DNA of 64,000 bases from Fimbriimonadia bacterium (GTDB taxonomy: Bacteria > Armatimonadota > Fimbriimonadia > Fimbriimonadales > JABRVX01). How positions within the stretch are numbered: position 1 is the first letter of the stretch; each line of letters starts with the position of its first letter. Under the pieces are notes generated by a model. That model saw only the letters and a program-made list of their open reading frames with translations. It was not told where the DNA came from and did not search any database. Of this stretch, positions 25,951 through 36,600 are shown piece after piece. The stretch lies in contig JABRVX010000020.1 of NCBI GenBank assembly GCA_039961735.1, positions 1 through 64,000 on the forward strand, written 5' to 3'. Position numbers and translations under genes: made by a program.

Positions 25951-27027
25951 ATGGCACGAAAAGTAACGATCATTCCGGGGGACGGCACGGGGCCGGAGCT
26001 GTGCGCAGCCACTCGCCACGTGCTGGAGCACTCGGGTGCCAGCATCGAGTGGGAAGAGGCGATCGCAGGCGAGTCCGCCTTGGCGACTCACGGGACGCTG
26101 TTGCCGGAGCAGACGCTGGAGTCCATCCGGCGGAACGGGGTGGCGCTGAAGGGACCCATCACGACGCCAATCGGCACCGGCTTCCGAAGTGTCAATGTGG
26201 CGCTGCGACACGAACTCAACCTGTATGCCTGTGTACGGCCATGCAAGAGCTACAAGGGCGTCCGCAGTCGCTATGACAACGTGGACCTGGTGGTCGTACG
26301 GGAGAATACCGAGGACCTGTATGCGGGTGTCGAATGGCCCAAGGGAAGTGACGAGGCCAACCGCGTGATCGAGATGTCGGGAGGGAAGATCGCAGCCGGT
26401 TCGGCCATCTCTATCAAGCCGATCTCCGAAGAGGGGTCTCGAAGGATCGTTCGCTACGCCTTCGAGTATGCCGTGAAAAACGGGCGGCGCAAAGTTACGG
26501 CGGTGTGCAAGGCCAATATCATGAAGTACACCGACGGGCTGTTCTATGAGGTCGCACGTGAGGTGGCGAAGGCCTACGAAGGGCAAGTGGCGTACACGGA
26601 GACCCTCGTGGACGCAATGTGCATGCAGCTCGTAATGCGGCCCGAAGAGTCCGACGTGTTGGTAATGCCGAACCTGTACGGCGACATCCTGAGTGACCTA
26701 TGTGCCGGTCTCGTTGGGGGCCTAGGCGTCGCGCCGGGTGCCAACGTAGGCGACAAGGGTGCGTTGTTCGAGGCGACGCACGGCTCGGCACCCAAGTACA
26801 CCGGGCAAAACAAGGTCAACCCGACCGCGATGATCCTGAGCGGCGTCCTGATGCTTCGGCATATCGGCGAGACCGAGGCTGCCGACCGTGTGGAGCGTGC
26901 GGTTGCCGAGGTCATCGAAGAGGGGAAGTACGTTACCTACGACTTCAAGCCGACCCGCGATGACCCTACCGCCGTGGGGACATGGGAAATGGCGGACGCC
27001 ATCGTTCGCCGCATGCAGGGCATTTAG
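25951..27027 (+). CDS. NAD-type isocitrate dehydrogenase / isopropylmalate dehydrogenase family
   Basis: A 358-residue beta-decarboxylating dehydrogenase. The start [11 protein letters not shown], substrate loop [20 protein letters not shown] (about residues 77-96) and [11 protein letters not shown] follow the NAD-isocitrate dehydrogenase pattern more than that of Leu[11 protein letters not shown] and [12 protein letters not shown] complete the active and coenzyme sites. The lack of other leucine genes and the place next to an acyl-CoA dehydrogenase favour a TCA-cycle role. Homoisocitrate dehydrogenase activity cannot be excluded. GAGGG lies just before the ATG. Confidence 0.82.
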   Translation: MARKVTIIPGDGTGPELCAATRHVLEHSGASIEWEEAIAGESALATHGTLLPEQTLESIRRNGVALKGPITTPIGTGFRSVNVALRHELNLYACVRPCKSYKGVRSRYDNVDLVVVRENTEDLYAGVEWPKGSDEANRVIEMSGGKIAAGSAISIKPISEEGSRRIVRYAFEYAVKNGRRKVTAVCKANIMKYTDGLFYEVAREVAKAYEGQVAYTETLVDAMCMQLVMRPEESDVLVMPNLYGDILSDLCAGLVGGLGVAPGANVGDKGALFEATHGSAPKYTGQNKVNPTAMILSGVLMLRHIGETEAADRVERAVAEVIEEGKYVTYDFKPTRDDPTAVGTWEMADAIVRRMQGI

Positions 27028-27421
27028 CACGGGTCCTGGCTTCTCTTCAGATGCTCCAGTCGCTCCTCCGTTGTACCGCCAATCAGGCTCGTCCACTCGG
27101 CTCAGCCCTCCACCGGTCGAGGTGGCGGGCCTTTCGCACAGCCCGACGGCTGCCCAGGGCCAATTCGAATTGCCTGACCGCACCGGCGAATCCGCGGTAA
27201 TCGGTCGAGAACACTTGACGCAAGGGCCCGAATGCGATATGATAAGGGTACTGCTTTGGCGGAAGCCACATGGCCTCCGCGGTGTGTCCAGGTTGTGCCC
27301 CTGCTATATTGGATGGTAAGTACTGAGGCAGGAATGCATCAGGCTTCGAGGCAAGACCTCTCGCTTCGTAGCACTCGCCGGCCTGGGCCGCGCAGTCTCG
27401 ATCACGAAAAGGGAGGATTAC
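27028..27421. other. Gap with promoter and long leader of PEP-CTERM gene 1
   Basis: No gene is convincing. The 16-base string CTCAGCCCTCCACCGG at 27101-27116 recurs exactly at 28131-28146, just after the first PEP-CTERM gene. The promoter at 27215-27243 would give a transcript with about 170 bases of untranslated leader; I do not recognise a riboswitch in it. A second, extended -10-like sequence (TGCTATATT) lies at 27302-27310. Confidence 0.5.
27215..27243 (+). promoter_or_regulatory. Sigma70-type promoter of PEP-CTERM gene 1
   Basis: TTGACG (27215-27220), a 17-base spacer and TATGAT (27238-27243). The same two hexamers with the same spacing stand before the third PEP-CTERM gene at 29272-29300, supporting both as real and suggesting shared regulation. 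Confidence 0.75.
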
Positions 27422-28129
27422 ATGAAGCTTCGGGCCTTCGCCCTATTTGCCTTGGTGACTCTGGCCGGGCTATGCCGGGCAGCCCCCAACACTATCATGG
27501 ACCAGATCGGTCCGGATAGCTCGTACACTCCCGGTTGGATATACTCTTCCCAGGAGACCGTTGGATCGCCTCTCAACGAGGTAGTCACGGCCGACGACTT
27601 CACCACCACGGCGTCCGGCTATATTCTGACGCAAGTTCAGGCGGTGATCGGCTTCCACAATGATGCCGGTCCCGCGGCCGGTCCCGACGACGTGTACGCT
27701 TATCGGCTGGAGATCTACTCGAGCCCCGACGCAGCTGGCAACAGCCTAGCCGGCGACGTTGCCCACTACCTCTTCGGGCCCGAGCAGCTCCAGGTGACAC
27801 CGTGGGCGACGGACTACGCTAACCAGCACCTGGTGACGATCACCGGACTCAACCTTGTTCTTGCGCCGAACCAGACTTACTGGGTCGGTCTCATCCCAGT
27901 GATGCCGCTGCAGGGTCTTGGTTGGTCCGGTATCGGAGCCTCGACCTATCAGGGTACGCCGTCGAACGGCTTCTCGTTCCAGGCTAACCCAAACGGCGGC
28001 TTTGGAAACGGACCGTGGTGGTCGCTCCAGGCGAACTTCGCGTATCGAGTCGAGGCGGTTCCGGAGCCGAGTACGGTAGCCCTCTTGGGACTCGGCGCGC
28101 TCGCTCTGGTTCGAAGACGGCGGAAGTAG
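27422..28129 (+). CDS. PEP-CTERM surface protein, paralog 1
   Basis: A 235-residue exported protein. It has a signal peptide (LFALVTLAGLCRA), a beta-rich body starting IMDQIGPDSSYTPGWIY, and a C-terminal sorting signal VPEPSTVALLGLGALALVRRRRK, which exosortase normally recognises and removes. No exosortase gene is in the window. The body is shared with the next two genes and is closest to paralog 2. Its function is unknown; such proteins usually go to the cell surface or an exopolysaccharide matrix. GGGAGG precedes the ATG, and a strong terminator follows. Confidence 0.88.
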   Translation: MKLRAFALFALVTLAGLCRAAPNTIMDQIGPDSSYTPGWIYSSQETVGSPLNEVVTADDFTTTASGYILTQVQAVIGFHNDAGPAAGPDDVYAYRLEIYSSPDAAGNSLAGDVAHYLFGPEQLQVTPWATDYANQHLVTITGLNLVLAPNQTYWVGLIPVMPLQGLGWSGIGASTYQGTPSNGFSFQANPNGGFGNGPWWSLQANFAYRVEAVPEPSTVALLGLGALALVRRRRK

Positions 28130-28170
28130 ACTCAGCCCTCCACCGGCCATCTCTCCGGCCGGGGTGTCTT

Positions 28171-28204
28171 GAAAGGGGCGGCTCTCGAGCCGCCCCTTTC
28201 CTCT
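28171..28204 (+). terminator. Rho-independent terminator of PEP-CTERM gene 1
   Basis: AAAGGGGCGGCT (28172-28183) pairs perfectly with AGCCGCCCCTTT (28188-28199) around a CTCG loop, and the stem ends in a T-rich run TTTCCTCTT. It lies 42 bases after the stop codon. Confidence 0.88.
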
Positions 28205-28376
28205 TGACCCGCTCGAAGTCTCCAGGCCAAGTTGCGCGTCCGCGCCCCCGGACTGGGAGATCGGCACGGAACTTGCTTGTCGGCTGGATGATTGCTCTGG
28301 CGGGCGCACGGGCGCGCGCTTACATGGTCTGAGCCGCGATAGTCTGCGCCGGCTTGAGTCAGAAAGGGAGTCCAAT

Positions 28377-29078
28377 ATGACGACACGAATCCTCGCCATC
28401 TCTGCCCTGGCAGTAGGCGCTGCCGTTGCCCGGGCGGAAACGATCATGGACCAAATCGGTCCGGACAACTCGTACACCCCTGGCTGGATCTATGCTTCTC
28501 AGGAGACCGTGGGTTCGCCCCTTTACGAGGTAGTAGCGGCGGACGACTTCGTGACCACCGACACCGGTTACATCCTCAGCCGAGTCGAGGCCGTTATCGG
28601 GTTCTTCAACGAGACCGGACCAGCGGCCGGGCCCGAGGATGTCTATGCCTATCGGCTCGAGGTCTACTCCAGCCAAACGGCGGCCGGTAGCAACCTCGCT
28701 GGTGATGTCGGGCACTACCTCTTCGGTCCTGAGCAACTGCTCGTGACCCCGTGGGCTACTGATTACGCGAACCAGCACCTGGTGACAATCACCGGGCTGA
28801 ACCTGGAGCTCCTCCCGAACCAGAGGTACTGGATCGGCCTCATCCCCGTGATGCCGCTGCAGGGGCTCGGATGGTCCGGCATCGGTGCCTCCACGTACCC
28901 CGGCCATCTTGCCGATGCCTCATCGCTGCAGGCGAACCCGAACGGCGGATTCGGCAACGGCCCATCGTGGGGAGCCCCGGCTAACCTGGCGTACCGCATC
29001 AACGCGGTTCCTGAGCCGGGCACGCTAGCTGTGCTCGGGATCGGCCTGGCAGTGCTCGCTCGGCGACGCCGGCGCTAG
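28377..29078 (+). CDS. PEP-CTERM surface protein, paralog 2
   Basis: A 233-residue exported protein very like paralog 1 along its whole length (IMDQIGPDNSYTPGWIY, then GPAAGPEDVYAYRLEVYSS, then WATDYANQHLVTITGLNLEL). Its sorting signal is VPEPGTLAVLGIGLAVLARRRRR. AAGGGAG lies before the ATG. It is more similar to paralog 1 than to paralog 3, so these two probably arose by a recent tandem duplication. I do not see a matching TTGACG/TATGAT promoter before this copy, which has its own 170-base gap after the terminator. Confidence 0.87.
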   Translation: MTTRILAISALAVGAAVARAETIMDQIGPDNSYTPGWIYASQETVGSPLYEVVAADDFVTTDTGYILSRVEAVIGFFNETGPAAGPEDVYAYRLEVYSSQTAAGSNLAGDVGHYLFGPEQLLVTPWATDYANQHLVTITGLNLELLPNQRYWIGLIPVMPLQGLGWSGIGASTYPGHLADASSLQANPNGGFGNGPSWGAPANLAYRINAVPEPGTLAVLGIGLAVLARRRRR

Positions 29079-29087
29079 AGTCTGAGC

Positions 29088-29117
29088 GGAGCGCGGGGTC
29101 CGTTGTTATCGCGCTCC
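29088..29117 (+). terminator. Possible terminator after PEP-CTERM gene 2
   Basis: GGAGCGCG (29088-29095) pairs with CGCGCTCC (29110-29117) around a 14-base loop, ten bases after the stop codon. There is no clear T-run, so it may be only a 3-prime stabilising hairpin. Confidence 0.35.
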
Positions 29118-29271
29118 AGCGGCCAGATGTCGCCCGGCAAAAAGCCCGAACATCGACTTCGCCACGCGCGAATACGCTCTCTGACAAGAACATAGTTAGA
29201 GTCTGCAAGCACTGGGCAGCCTAGGTTACGCGATATACCCAGTAAATATACTGTAATGCAATTCGACGCTC

Positions 29272-29300
29272 TTGACGGAACGAAAGAACTGCTGTATGAT
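29272..29300 (+). promoter_or_regulatory. Sigma70-type promoter of PEP-CTERM gene 3
   Basis: TTGACG (29272-29277), 17-base spacer, TATGAT (29295-29300), identical in both hexamers and spacing to the promoter at 27215-27243. The rest of the gap from 29118 to 29398 is AT-richer than its surroundings and holds no gene. Confidence 0.78.
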
Positions 29301-29398
29301 AGCGGCACTGCTATTTTGAGCGCAGTCGCGCTTTTGTGTTGTGATCGGGTCGCGCTCCTCCTGTATTCTGGTGCCAATCGGAAAAGGAGTGCACTTTA

Positions 29399-30097
29399 AT
29401 GAAGATCCGAACTCTCACTATCTTCGCCATGGTAGCTGCAGCTACGCTCGGGCGAGCTGTCGTGATCATGGACCAGATCGGTGCAAACAACACCTACCAG
29501 TCTGGAAACATCCATGCATCGCAGGACTTCGAGGCTGCGTTCGACGTCTATGACATCGTGACGATCGACGACTTCACCACGACGGCATCCGCCTTCAAAG
29601 TGACGAACGTGGACGCCGTGATCGGTTTCTGGAACGGCGCGACGGGTCCCGCACCGATCACGGGCTATCGCCTGAACTTCTACACGAGTCCTGCAGCCGC
29701 TGGTGCGAGCCTCGTCGGCGATGCGGGCAGCGTGTTCCTGCTTCCAAGCCAGGTCACGGTGACCGCGTGGAACTTGGCTAACAACTACATGCACCTGGTT
29801 CAGATCGCGAACCTCAGCATCGTCCTGAATCCCAACCAGACCTATTGGGTCGGCCTCATCCCGGTGATGAACTTCTCCGGCGCTGGGCAGGTTGGCATTG
29901 CCGAAACCACCGGCTTCGCTGGGACTTTCCCGATGAACAGCAACAACGTCCAGGCCAACCCCGCTGGCGGATTCGGCATGGGGCCCTACTGGGCGGTCAA
30001 CACGAACTCGGCCTACCGCATCAACGCGGTTCCTGAGCCGGGCACGCTGGCGGTCCTCGGGCTGGGCCTGCTGGCTCTAGTTCGACGCCGACGCTAG
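29399..30097 (+). CDS. PEP-CTERM surface protein, paralog 3
   Basis: A 232-residue exported protein of the same family as the two preceding genes, but more diverged (IMDQIGANNTYQSGNIHASQDF). It keeps the NQTYWVGLIPVM segment and the sorting signal VPEPGTLAVLGLGLLALVRRRR. AAAGGAG precedes the ATG. It is followed by a near-perfect terminator. No catalytic or ligand-binding motif can be named; anchoring by an unseen exosortase is expected from the sorting signal. Confidence 0.87.
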   Translation: MKIRTLTIFAMVAAATLGRAVVIMDQIGANNTYQSGNIHASQDFEAAFDVYDIVTIDDFTTTASAFKVTNVDAVIGFWNGATGPAPITGYRLNFYTSPAAAGASLVGDAGSVFLLPSQVTVTAWNLANNYMHLVQIANLSIVLNPNQTYWVGLIPVMNFSGAGQVGIAETTGFAGTFPMNSNNVQANPAGGFGMGPYWAVNTNSAYRINAVPEPGTLAVLGLGLLALVRRRR

Positions 30098-30413
30098 TCA
30101 CCACCTAGGTGCGGGACCCACTTGCGGGTCCGATGTAACAACGGGGCAGTCCCAACGTCTCGGGACTGCCCCGTCTGCTTTGCCATACCGAGGCCCCAGA
30201 TATCCATGCTCCGGTCCGCGTCCGCCGCCCGACACCACCCTATCGGCGCGCTTGGCGCAAAGACCGCGCCTGGGCATGACTCGGCTCCACTCTCACCTGT
30301 ACAGACCCCGATCGATCAGGGCAGCCCACGACACGAGCGACAGGAGACAGCTCGCCCTACGGAGAACGGATGCGCCACGACTGCTCGATTTCGCGCAAGC
30401 CGGAGGTGCGCCA
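30098..30413. other. Gap between PEP-CTERM gene 3 and the metallopeptidase-like gene
   Basis: Contains the terminator at 30141-30180 and, before it, a hairpin GGACCC/GGGTCC at about 30115-30131. The rest up to the start codon at 30414 is GC-rich with no convincing gene; an open reading frame crosses it only because stops are rare at this composition. Confidence 0.5.
30141..30180 (+). terminator. Rho-independent terminator of PEP-CTERM gene 3
   Basis: A perfect 13-bp stem: ACGGGGCAGTCCC (30141-30153) pairs with GGGACTGCCCCGT (30162-30174) around loop AACGTCTC, followed by CTGCTTTGC. Confidence 0.85.
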
Positions 30414-33203
30414 ATGTTGTTGCTGGCTATCACCTTATTTGCCGTCCAGACCGATGCACCGGTTGCGGTCCTGCCCTGGTTCACGGAGGCGGATATCCCG
30501 GGTGCTGTTAGGTTGGCAGTACCCGCCGAGCCGTTACCCTCGGCATCCGGCACTGCAGGCAAGGGTGTGAACCTCGTGCGAGAGATGGCCATCGAAGACC
30601 CACTCTTGTCACCTGACCAAGGATTGATCAGTTTTTGGGTGCGCCCGAACTGGAACGGCGACGACGGCAAACGCCACGTGTTGCTGCGACTAGGAGACCC
30701 GGATAGCAACGGCATTTTGGTGGAGAAGGCCGAGACCGGCATGCTGCGATACGTGATGGCTTCTCCCGCTGTCGTGACTGTCGGACGAACGGATGTTAGC
30801 CACTGGCGGAAGGGCGAGTGGCACCAAATTGCCATCGGCTGGTATCGCAATGAGGAAGGGAAGCCTCTCGGCCTGCCACTCTGGGTGGACAAGGTGGCGA
30901 TGGACGGGCGTATAGCGGGCTATAACACGTTCTTCGACCTAGACACCATGACCGACCGGCGCGTCGTCATCGGCGATCGCGACTCGGACGCGGCGATGGA
31001 TGAGTTGATCTTTCGCGGCAAGCTCTACGATAAGCACCCGCCGGACCAGATCGAGACCATCTATCGCGACTGGTTTCGCACCGCGCCGTTTACGGCGATC
31101 AGCGTGGACCACGAACCGTGCTGTGTACCCGCCGACAAGAGGGTGATTGCAGGCTACCAGAAGCAGTTCGGGCTGAAGGTGAGACTGCCGAGCGGATTCG
31201 AGCGCATCACCGACTTCGCGGTGCGCTATGGGCAGTGGTCCGAGTTCGATGCGAAGCCGTTCATTCGCTGGGGAGTGAATAAGCCCGAGATCGCCACGGT
31301 GGACGAGAACGGATTGGTGACAGGACACAAAGCCGGGCGGTGCCGGCTGACCGCGGAGTTCCGCTGGATGCGCGCGACCTATGACATCGAAGTGATACCC
31401 GCAGAGCAGCCCGACCTATGCGTGCTGTGGGTGGAACTGCTCCCGCGGTATCCCTGGGACGAGGCGAAGGACCGGCCCGCTCCGGGCGAGCGCGTCGAGA
31501 CTGTCGTGCACATAGCCAACTTCGGTTTCGCCCGCTCGGCCCCCGAGGTGTTCGTGCGATTCGAATTGCTGCCCGACACGAACCGCAACTTCCGCCTGGA
31601 CAAAGGCGAGCGCGCGACGGAGGTTGCGCTCAAGACCATAAGGTCCCTGGAACCACGCGAGCAGACGACCGTCCGCTTCTCCTGGAAGTGGCGCGAAGAG
31701 CCGACGTGGGTGCGAGTGACGGTGGACCCCACCAGCGCATCACCCGACCTCTGCCTACCTAACAACACGCGTTGCGACCTCAACGTCGCGAGACCCCTCC
31801 GGATGGCGTTCCCGCCTAAGGCGAGGGAGGACACCTATGCGGAGAAGAAGATCAACCTAGTCGGATCGTTCAGCTACTACGACTGGGTGCATGCAGAGGT
31901 GCAACGGCTGCAGGTGATGATGCGCGAGGCAGTCTATCCGACCACCAGTCCCGATGGCATTCGCGATGCGGTGCGAATCGACAACTTCTACGATCTTCAG
32001 CTCGGCGAATGGGAGAAGGAGCCGTGGGTGCTCGACGAGCGGTACTACGACGGCGGCTTCCCAATCAACGAGCCTGTGAATCTGATGGCCATCGACTCTG
32101 CTATCATCCACGAGTTCGGCCATACGTGCCTTGCGCTACCCGACCTCTACGGCTATCCGGTGAGGGTGTGGAATGTGCTGCTAAGTGACGAGAATGGCAA
32201 ACAGTATGGTGGCGGACCCCTGCTGCCGGTGGTAGGTGCGGACGGAGTCACTACTTTCTCGACAGCCAACAACGTGCCCTGCGCCGTCGGGTACACCCCG
32301 CTAATGGACTTCTGCCACCTGTGGTTTCATCCCGCACATGCGGGGCAGGTGCAGTACTTCGCTGGCTTCCGTGGCAGCCGTTTTTGGGGAACGCAGGGTC
32401 GCATGATTCCGTGGAGGGAGCACTTCCTACAGATCTACGACTACGAGGACAGACCCCTGGCGGGCGCAGCGGTCTACGTGTACCACGTGACCCAGACCGA
32501 TGCGCAGGACGCCACCACGAAGTTCTTTGCCGACCGGCCGAAGTTCGTGGGAAACACCGACAAGGATGGCAGGTACCTCTTCCCGGAGAGTACTGATGAA
32601 TCTTGGGACGACCCGGATACCGATCTCGTGGAGGACGCATGGACGGTATGGAACCCCTTCGGACGCGCGAAGACTACCACCGGCGCACCACCCGACACCG
32701 CATTCACACCCAACGTGTGGACGGTGGAAGGGCTGCTCTTGATCAAAGTAGTGTGTGGCGAGCAGGTGGAGTTCGCTTGGTTGCCGCTGACCGAGCTGAA
32801 CGAGGCGTTCTTCCGCGGTGAGCGCATCCGTGGCGTGTATCCCATTCGTACCAGCCTTCGGCCAGTGAGTGGTACCACTCCCATCGTCCGTCAGGCGATC
32901 CCCGAAGCCATTCGCGAAGTCAACAGGCGGCCGATTGCGGTGGTACCTTCCGAGATCACGGTGCGGTGCGGAGAGGCGTTCGAGATAGACGCTTCTCAGA
33001 GCAGCGACCCCGAGGGACAGTCGCTGTACTACCGTTGGGTGCGTTCGGGAGGGAACGTCGCGCCCGTGTTCGGGATAGAGGCGAAGCTGTCGGGCACGGC
33101 CCCGAATGAACCAGGCGAGGCTGAGTACAAGCTGTTAGTGATTGACGGCCTGCGCGTGAGCGAGCCTGCCGTCGTCAAGCTGAAGTTCGTGAAGGGTGAC
33201 TAG
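30414..33203 (+). CDS. Large secreted multidomain protein with HEFGH zinc-peptidase motif
   Basis: A 929-residue exported protein. The ATG at 30414 is set by GGAGGTG upstream and gives the leader [14 protein letters not shown]. Residues about 40-225 look like a LamG/concanavalin-type domain ([23 protein letters not shown]). A BIG2-like Ig domain follows ([19 protein letters not shown]), then a CARDB-like domain (about 340-450). [15 protein letters not shown] with H566, E567 and H570 follows, matching the HExxH...PDLY pattern of M6-like metallopeptidases. Further beta domains end with a PKD-like segment ([18 protein letters not shown]). I infer an extracellular protease or a protease-derived binding protein; a third zinc ligand is not obvious. 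Confidence 0.68.
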   Translation: MLLLAITLFAVQTDAPVAVLPWFTEADIPGAVRLAVPAEPLPSASGTAGKGVNLVREMAIEDPLLSPDQGLISFWVRPNWNGDDGKRHVLLRLGDPDSNGILVEKAETGMLRYVMASPAVVTVGRTDVSHWRKGEWHQIAIGWYRNEEGKPLGLPLWVDKVAMDGRIAGYNTFFDLDTMTDRRVVIGDRDSDAAMDELIFRGKLYDKHPPDQIETIYRDWFRTAPFTAISVDHEPCCVPADKRVIAGYQKQFGLKVRLPSGFERITDFAVRYGQWSEFDAKPFIRWGVNKPEIATVDENGLVTGHKAGRCRLTAEFRWMRATYDIEVIPAEQPDLCVLWVELLPRYPWDEAKDRPAPGERVETVVHIANFGFARSAPEVFVRFELLPDTNRNFRLDKGERATEVALKTIRSLEPREQTTVRFSWKWREEPTWVRVTVDPTSASPDLCLPNNTRCDLNVARPLRMAFPPKAREDTYAEKKINLVGSFSYYDWVHAEVQRLQVMMREAVYPTTSPDGIRDAVRIDNFYDLQLGEWEKEPWVLDERYYDGGFPINEPVNLMAIDSAIIHEFGHTCLALPDLYGYPVRVWNVLLSDENGKQYGGGPLLPVVGADGVTTFSTANNVPCAVGYTPLMDFCHLWFHPAHAGQVQYFAGFRGSRFWGTQGRMIPWREHFLQIYDYEDRPLAGAAVYVYHVTQTDAQDATTKFFADRPKFVGNTDKDGRYLFPESTDESWDDPDTDLVEDAWTVWNPFGRAKTTTGAPPDTAFTPNVWTVEGLLLIKVVCGEQVEFAWLPLTELNEAFFRGERIRGVYPIRTSLRPVSGTTPIVRQAIPEAIREVNRRPIAVVPSEITVRCGEAFEIDASQSSDPEGQSLYYRWVRSGGNVAPVFGIEAKLSGTAPNEPGEAEYKLLVIDGLRVSEPAVVKLKFVKGD

Positions 33204-33607
33204 TCCTCGCGCGGGCGGAAGTCGAGGCTCGCCGAGTTGATGCAGTAGCGCAATCCGGTCGGCTCTGGGCCGTCGTCGAACAGGTGCCCCAAGTGTCCGC
33301 CGCAGCGCGCACACGTTGCTTCGATGCGGTGCATGCCGAAGCTGCGGTCCTCGTGTAGTGCGATACGCTCACGGTCCACCGCGTCCCAGAAGCTGGGCCA
33401 CCCTGAGCCGGAGTCGTACTTCTCTTCGGAGCGGAATAGCTCGATTCCGCAGCCGCCACACACGTAGATGCCCTTGTCTTTCTGGTTCCAGTAGGCACCC
33501 GTGAAGGCGGGCTCGGTTCCCTTGCGCCTCAGTATTTTGTATCGCTCGGGCCCCAGCTGCTCGAGCCACTCTTGCTCGGACTTGCGTTCGTACTCGAGCT
33601 CCGCCAT
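33200..33607 (-). CDS. msrB: Peptide methionine (R)-S-oxide reductase MsrB
   Basis: A 135-residue enzyme that reduces methionine-R-sulfoxide in proteins. The catalytic cysteine is in RYCINSASL near the C terminus, and two CxxC pairs (CGGC near residue 50, CARC near 100) form the zinc site. GSGWPSFW and [10 protein letters not shown] are the family motifs. It is complete, about the usual length, with no MsrA fusion. It sits 53 bp after the GH2 gene as the last member of the minus-strand sugar operon, and its stop overlaps the convergent metallopeptidase-like gene by four bases. Confidence 0.95.
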   Translation of the reverse strand: MAELEYERKSEQEWLEQLGPERYKILRRKGTEPAFTGAYWNQKDKGIYVCGGCGIELFRSEEKYDSGSGWPSFWDAVDRERIALHEDRSFGMHRIEATCARCGGHLGHLFDDGPEPTGLRYCINSASLDFRPRED

Positions 33608-33660
33608 GATGCAAACACCCCCCCAGCATCAGAACGCGCTCGGCACCCAGATTGTTGCGA

Positions 33661-36600
33661 TCACCGCCCGACTACGGCACTCAGACCTACGTCAATGAAT
33701 TGCCCACCCCCCGTCTGTCGGCAGGTTACGGCGAGCAGGTTCCGCCCCTCGCGCAGAGCTGCCGCTGCTTCGGGCGCGAGCTTTACGCGACGATAGGCGG
33801 TGAGAAAGCCCGCGCCCTCGAAGACTTTCACGCCGTTCAGGAAGACGATGCAGTCTTCGTCGTGATGAACGTGTAGGTACACGGCCTCTGGCATCGGGCC
33901 GGAGTGCTCGAACGTGCGCCTCAGCCAGATGCCGGCTCCGTCCCATACGGTGCCGATGACTGCTCCGGGCGTGCCTCGCGTACCGAAGCCGGAGCGCCCC
34001 TCGGACCATTCTGCGTCATCGAACCTGACCTCTGACCAGCCATCGGCTGGTTTGGCCGTGGTGTACCTCCACACCGCCCCTCCCTCTGGCGCAGAAGGCG
34101 AGAGAATGCGAAAACGGTCTACATAGCGGTTGGTAGCCACCGACTGATCTGAGACAGCGGGCGCGATGGGGTCTCGAAACACCAGGTGGAGAGATGGGTC
34201 CATCGGATAGCGGCCCATCTTGGCTCCGTACACTGCCACACCGCCTGCAACCGCTTCGGGTACGTGAAGCTCTATCTCGATCTTCCCGCTCTCGCGCGCC
34301 AATCGTCTGATCTCTGTCAGTTTGCGCGCATCGGCTCGCGCTGCCATGAGATAGCCGTAGGACCCGCGCTCCACCCCCGCCCTGTGCGACAACACACCCC
34401 GTGCATCGGCGGGGTCGTCCGGTAACTGCCACGTTGTGAGATGCACGCCGTTGATTCGGACTTCCACCTTGCTAGGGTACTTCGTGCCGTCGGTCTGCGG
34501 GTAGTCCTGAGGGTTGACGCGCTCGGGCCAATCCACCTTCTCGCGCCCTGCCTTGGAGGCTACCTCGCACACGAAGCGCAGGGACTCCAGCTTCTCGATT
34601 GGCAGGCCCTTCGGGACAGCGATCTCATAGCGTAGTGTGCCCGCTCCGAGACCGTAGTGCTTGTCGGCGATGGGTGGATCGGGAGAGTCGCTTCGCGAGA
34701 ACTCGCTTTGCGCCCAGTCCTCGGGCCTGAAACGAAGGGTGACACTATGGCCTCCCTCGGACTGTATTCGCGGAAGTGATGCGGGATCACCCACGAGCCA
34801 CTGTGTGTAGTTCCGGTGCAAGGAAACGCCGTCCGATGTCACCAGTTTGGTCGCCAGCGTCAGGATGCCGCTTCGGTACGGAGCGCCGAAACGAATGTCG
34901 TCCTGCGGCGTGAGCGATCCTTGCACTCCACCAGTTACTGCCTGAACACCCTTTGCTACCGATGACGAGGCGCCTTCGCTGTCCAGAACGGTCGCCTCCC
35001 ACTCTATGGTCGCCCCCACTAGTGAGCGATGCGAGAAGTGGCTCAAAGCGACGGGCACGCTTACGTTCTCACCAGGTGCGACGTCCTTGATGGCGGGCAC
35101 GTCCAGCACCACGAAGTCGTTTGCGAATAGATCGCGCACTCGCATCCCGGGGCACCACGCCTCGAATCCCGTCTCCTTCGGCGAGCGGTCATAGTTGTAC
35201 ACGCCGTTGTGCTCCCACTCGATGTCCGTCAACTCGGTGTAAGTTAGCCCGCACATTCGGTCGTGCCCGCGCATCGCATTCGTGACCGCCAGAGTGCCCC
35301 ACGTCCAGTCCCCGTCGCCATCACCTGCAGACACGTAGCCGTACTCGTTGTTGATGAACGGCTCTCCCCGTTGCTTGCGGTCGGCGATATAGTTCCAACC
35401 GCTTCCAGCACGGATCTCCCGGTCGTTGACATTCTGATAGTGCCGACGAAAGCCGTCTACGTCACGTCCGTACCAGTGGTACGAGTTGAGGTCGGTGACC
35501 AGGTGCGACCAGCCTGTGTTGTCTTGAATCAGCCGAGTGGGGTCGAGTTCCTTTGCGAGGTGGAACATCCTTTCAACCCAATCAACCCGGTGCTCGCGAG
35601 TCTGCCGTGTTAGGTTCCAGATGCCCCACTCCTCGTTGAACACCGTCCAGCCGTAGATTGAGGGGTGATTGTAGTCGCGTTCGATCTGCTCTCTCATGCC
35701 CTGCTCGAAGCGTCGTCGCGCAGCCTCTGTTACCTCGTAGAAGCATGGTATGTCGGCCTGGATGAGAATCCCTAACTTGTCTGCCCAATAGAGCCGCCTC
35801 GGCTCTTCCGCCTTGATATGGATTCGCAGCATGTTGAAGCCGGCTGCTTTTGCCAGCTCGATGTCCCGACGCATGAATGTATCGCTGGGTGCGGTGTAGA
35901 TACCCTCTGGGTTGAAGGACTGGTCCAGCGCCCCGTTAGTGAATACGGGCTTACCGTTCAGAAGAATCTGCGAGTAGTCCTTGCCGGGCGCCCGTTCCCA
36001 CGCGATGGTGCGTACGCCGAAGTAGGTGTGGACGACGTCCAGATCCTTGCCGTCTGCATCGCGCAGGCGAATCCTCACTGCGTACAGGTTAGGCTGCTCG
36101 GGGGTCCAGAGGCGTGGCGAGGGCACTCGCAGCTCACCGGTCGCACTGCCATCTTTGGCCGGCATCGTTACTGGAGCAAAGGCTTTGTCTTTCGATTCGA
36201 CTACCACACTCGTAACACGCGAGGCATCGCCACCGAATCGCATGTCGAGTTGCATAACGCCTGTCGGGGCGTGCTTGTCGTCCGCCAGGGGGGTCATTCT
36301 CAGCGTGCTTAGCCAGGCCGGACCCGTCGTCTCCAACCACACCGGCTGCCAGATACCGCTGGTAGACGTATACCAACTCGGAATCTGCTTACCGATCGGT
36401 GTGCTCGTGTCGGTGACGTCGTAGACCCTGACAACCAGTCTGTTGAGATGGCCCGAACGCAAATAGTCCGTGACGTCGAAGCGGAACTCCGAGTAACCAC
36501 CTTCATGTGTGCCGACCAGCTTTCCATTAACCCACACCGTGGCATGCCAGTCCACCGCGCCAAAGCAGAGGTGCGCGCGTCTACCTTCCCAGCTCTTGGG

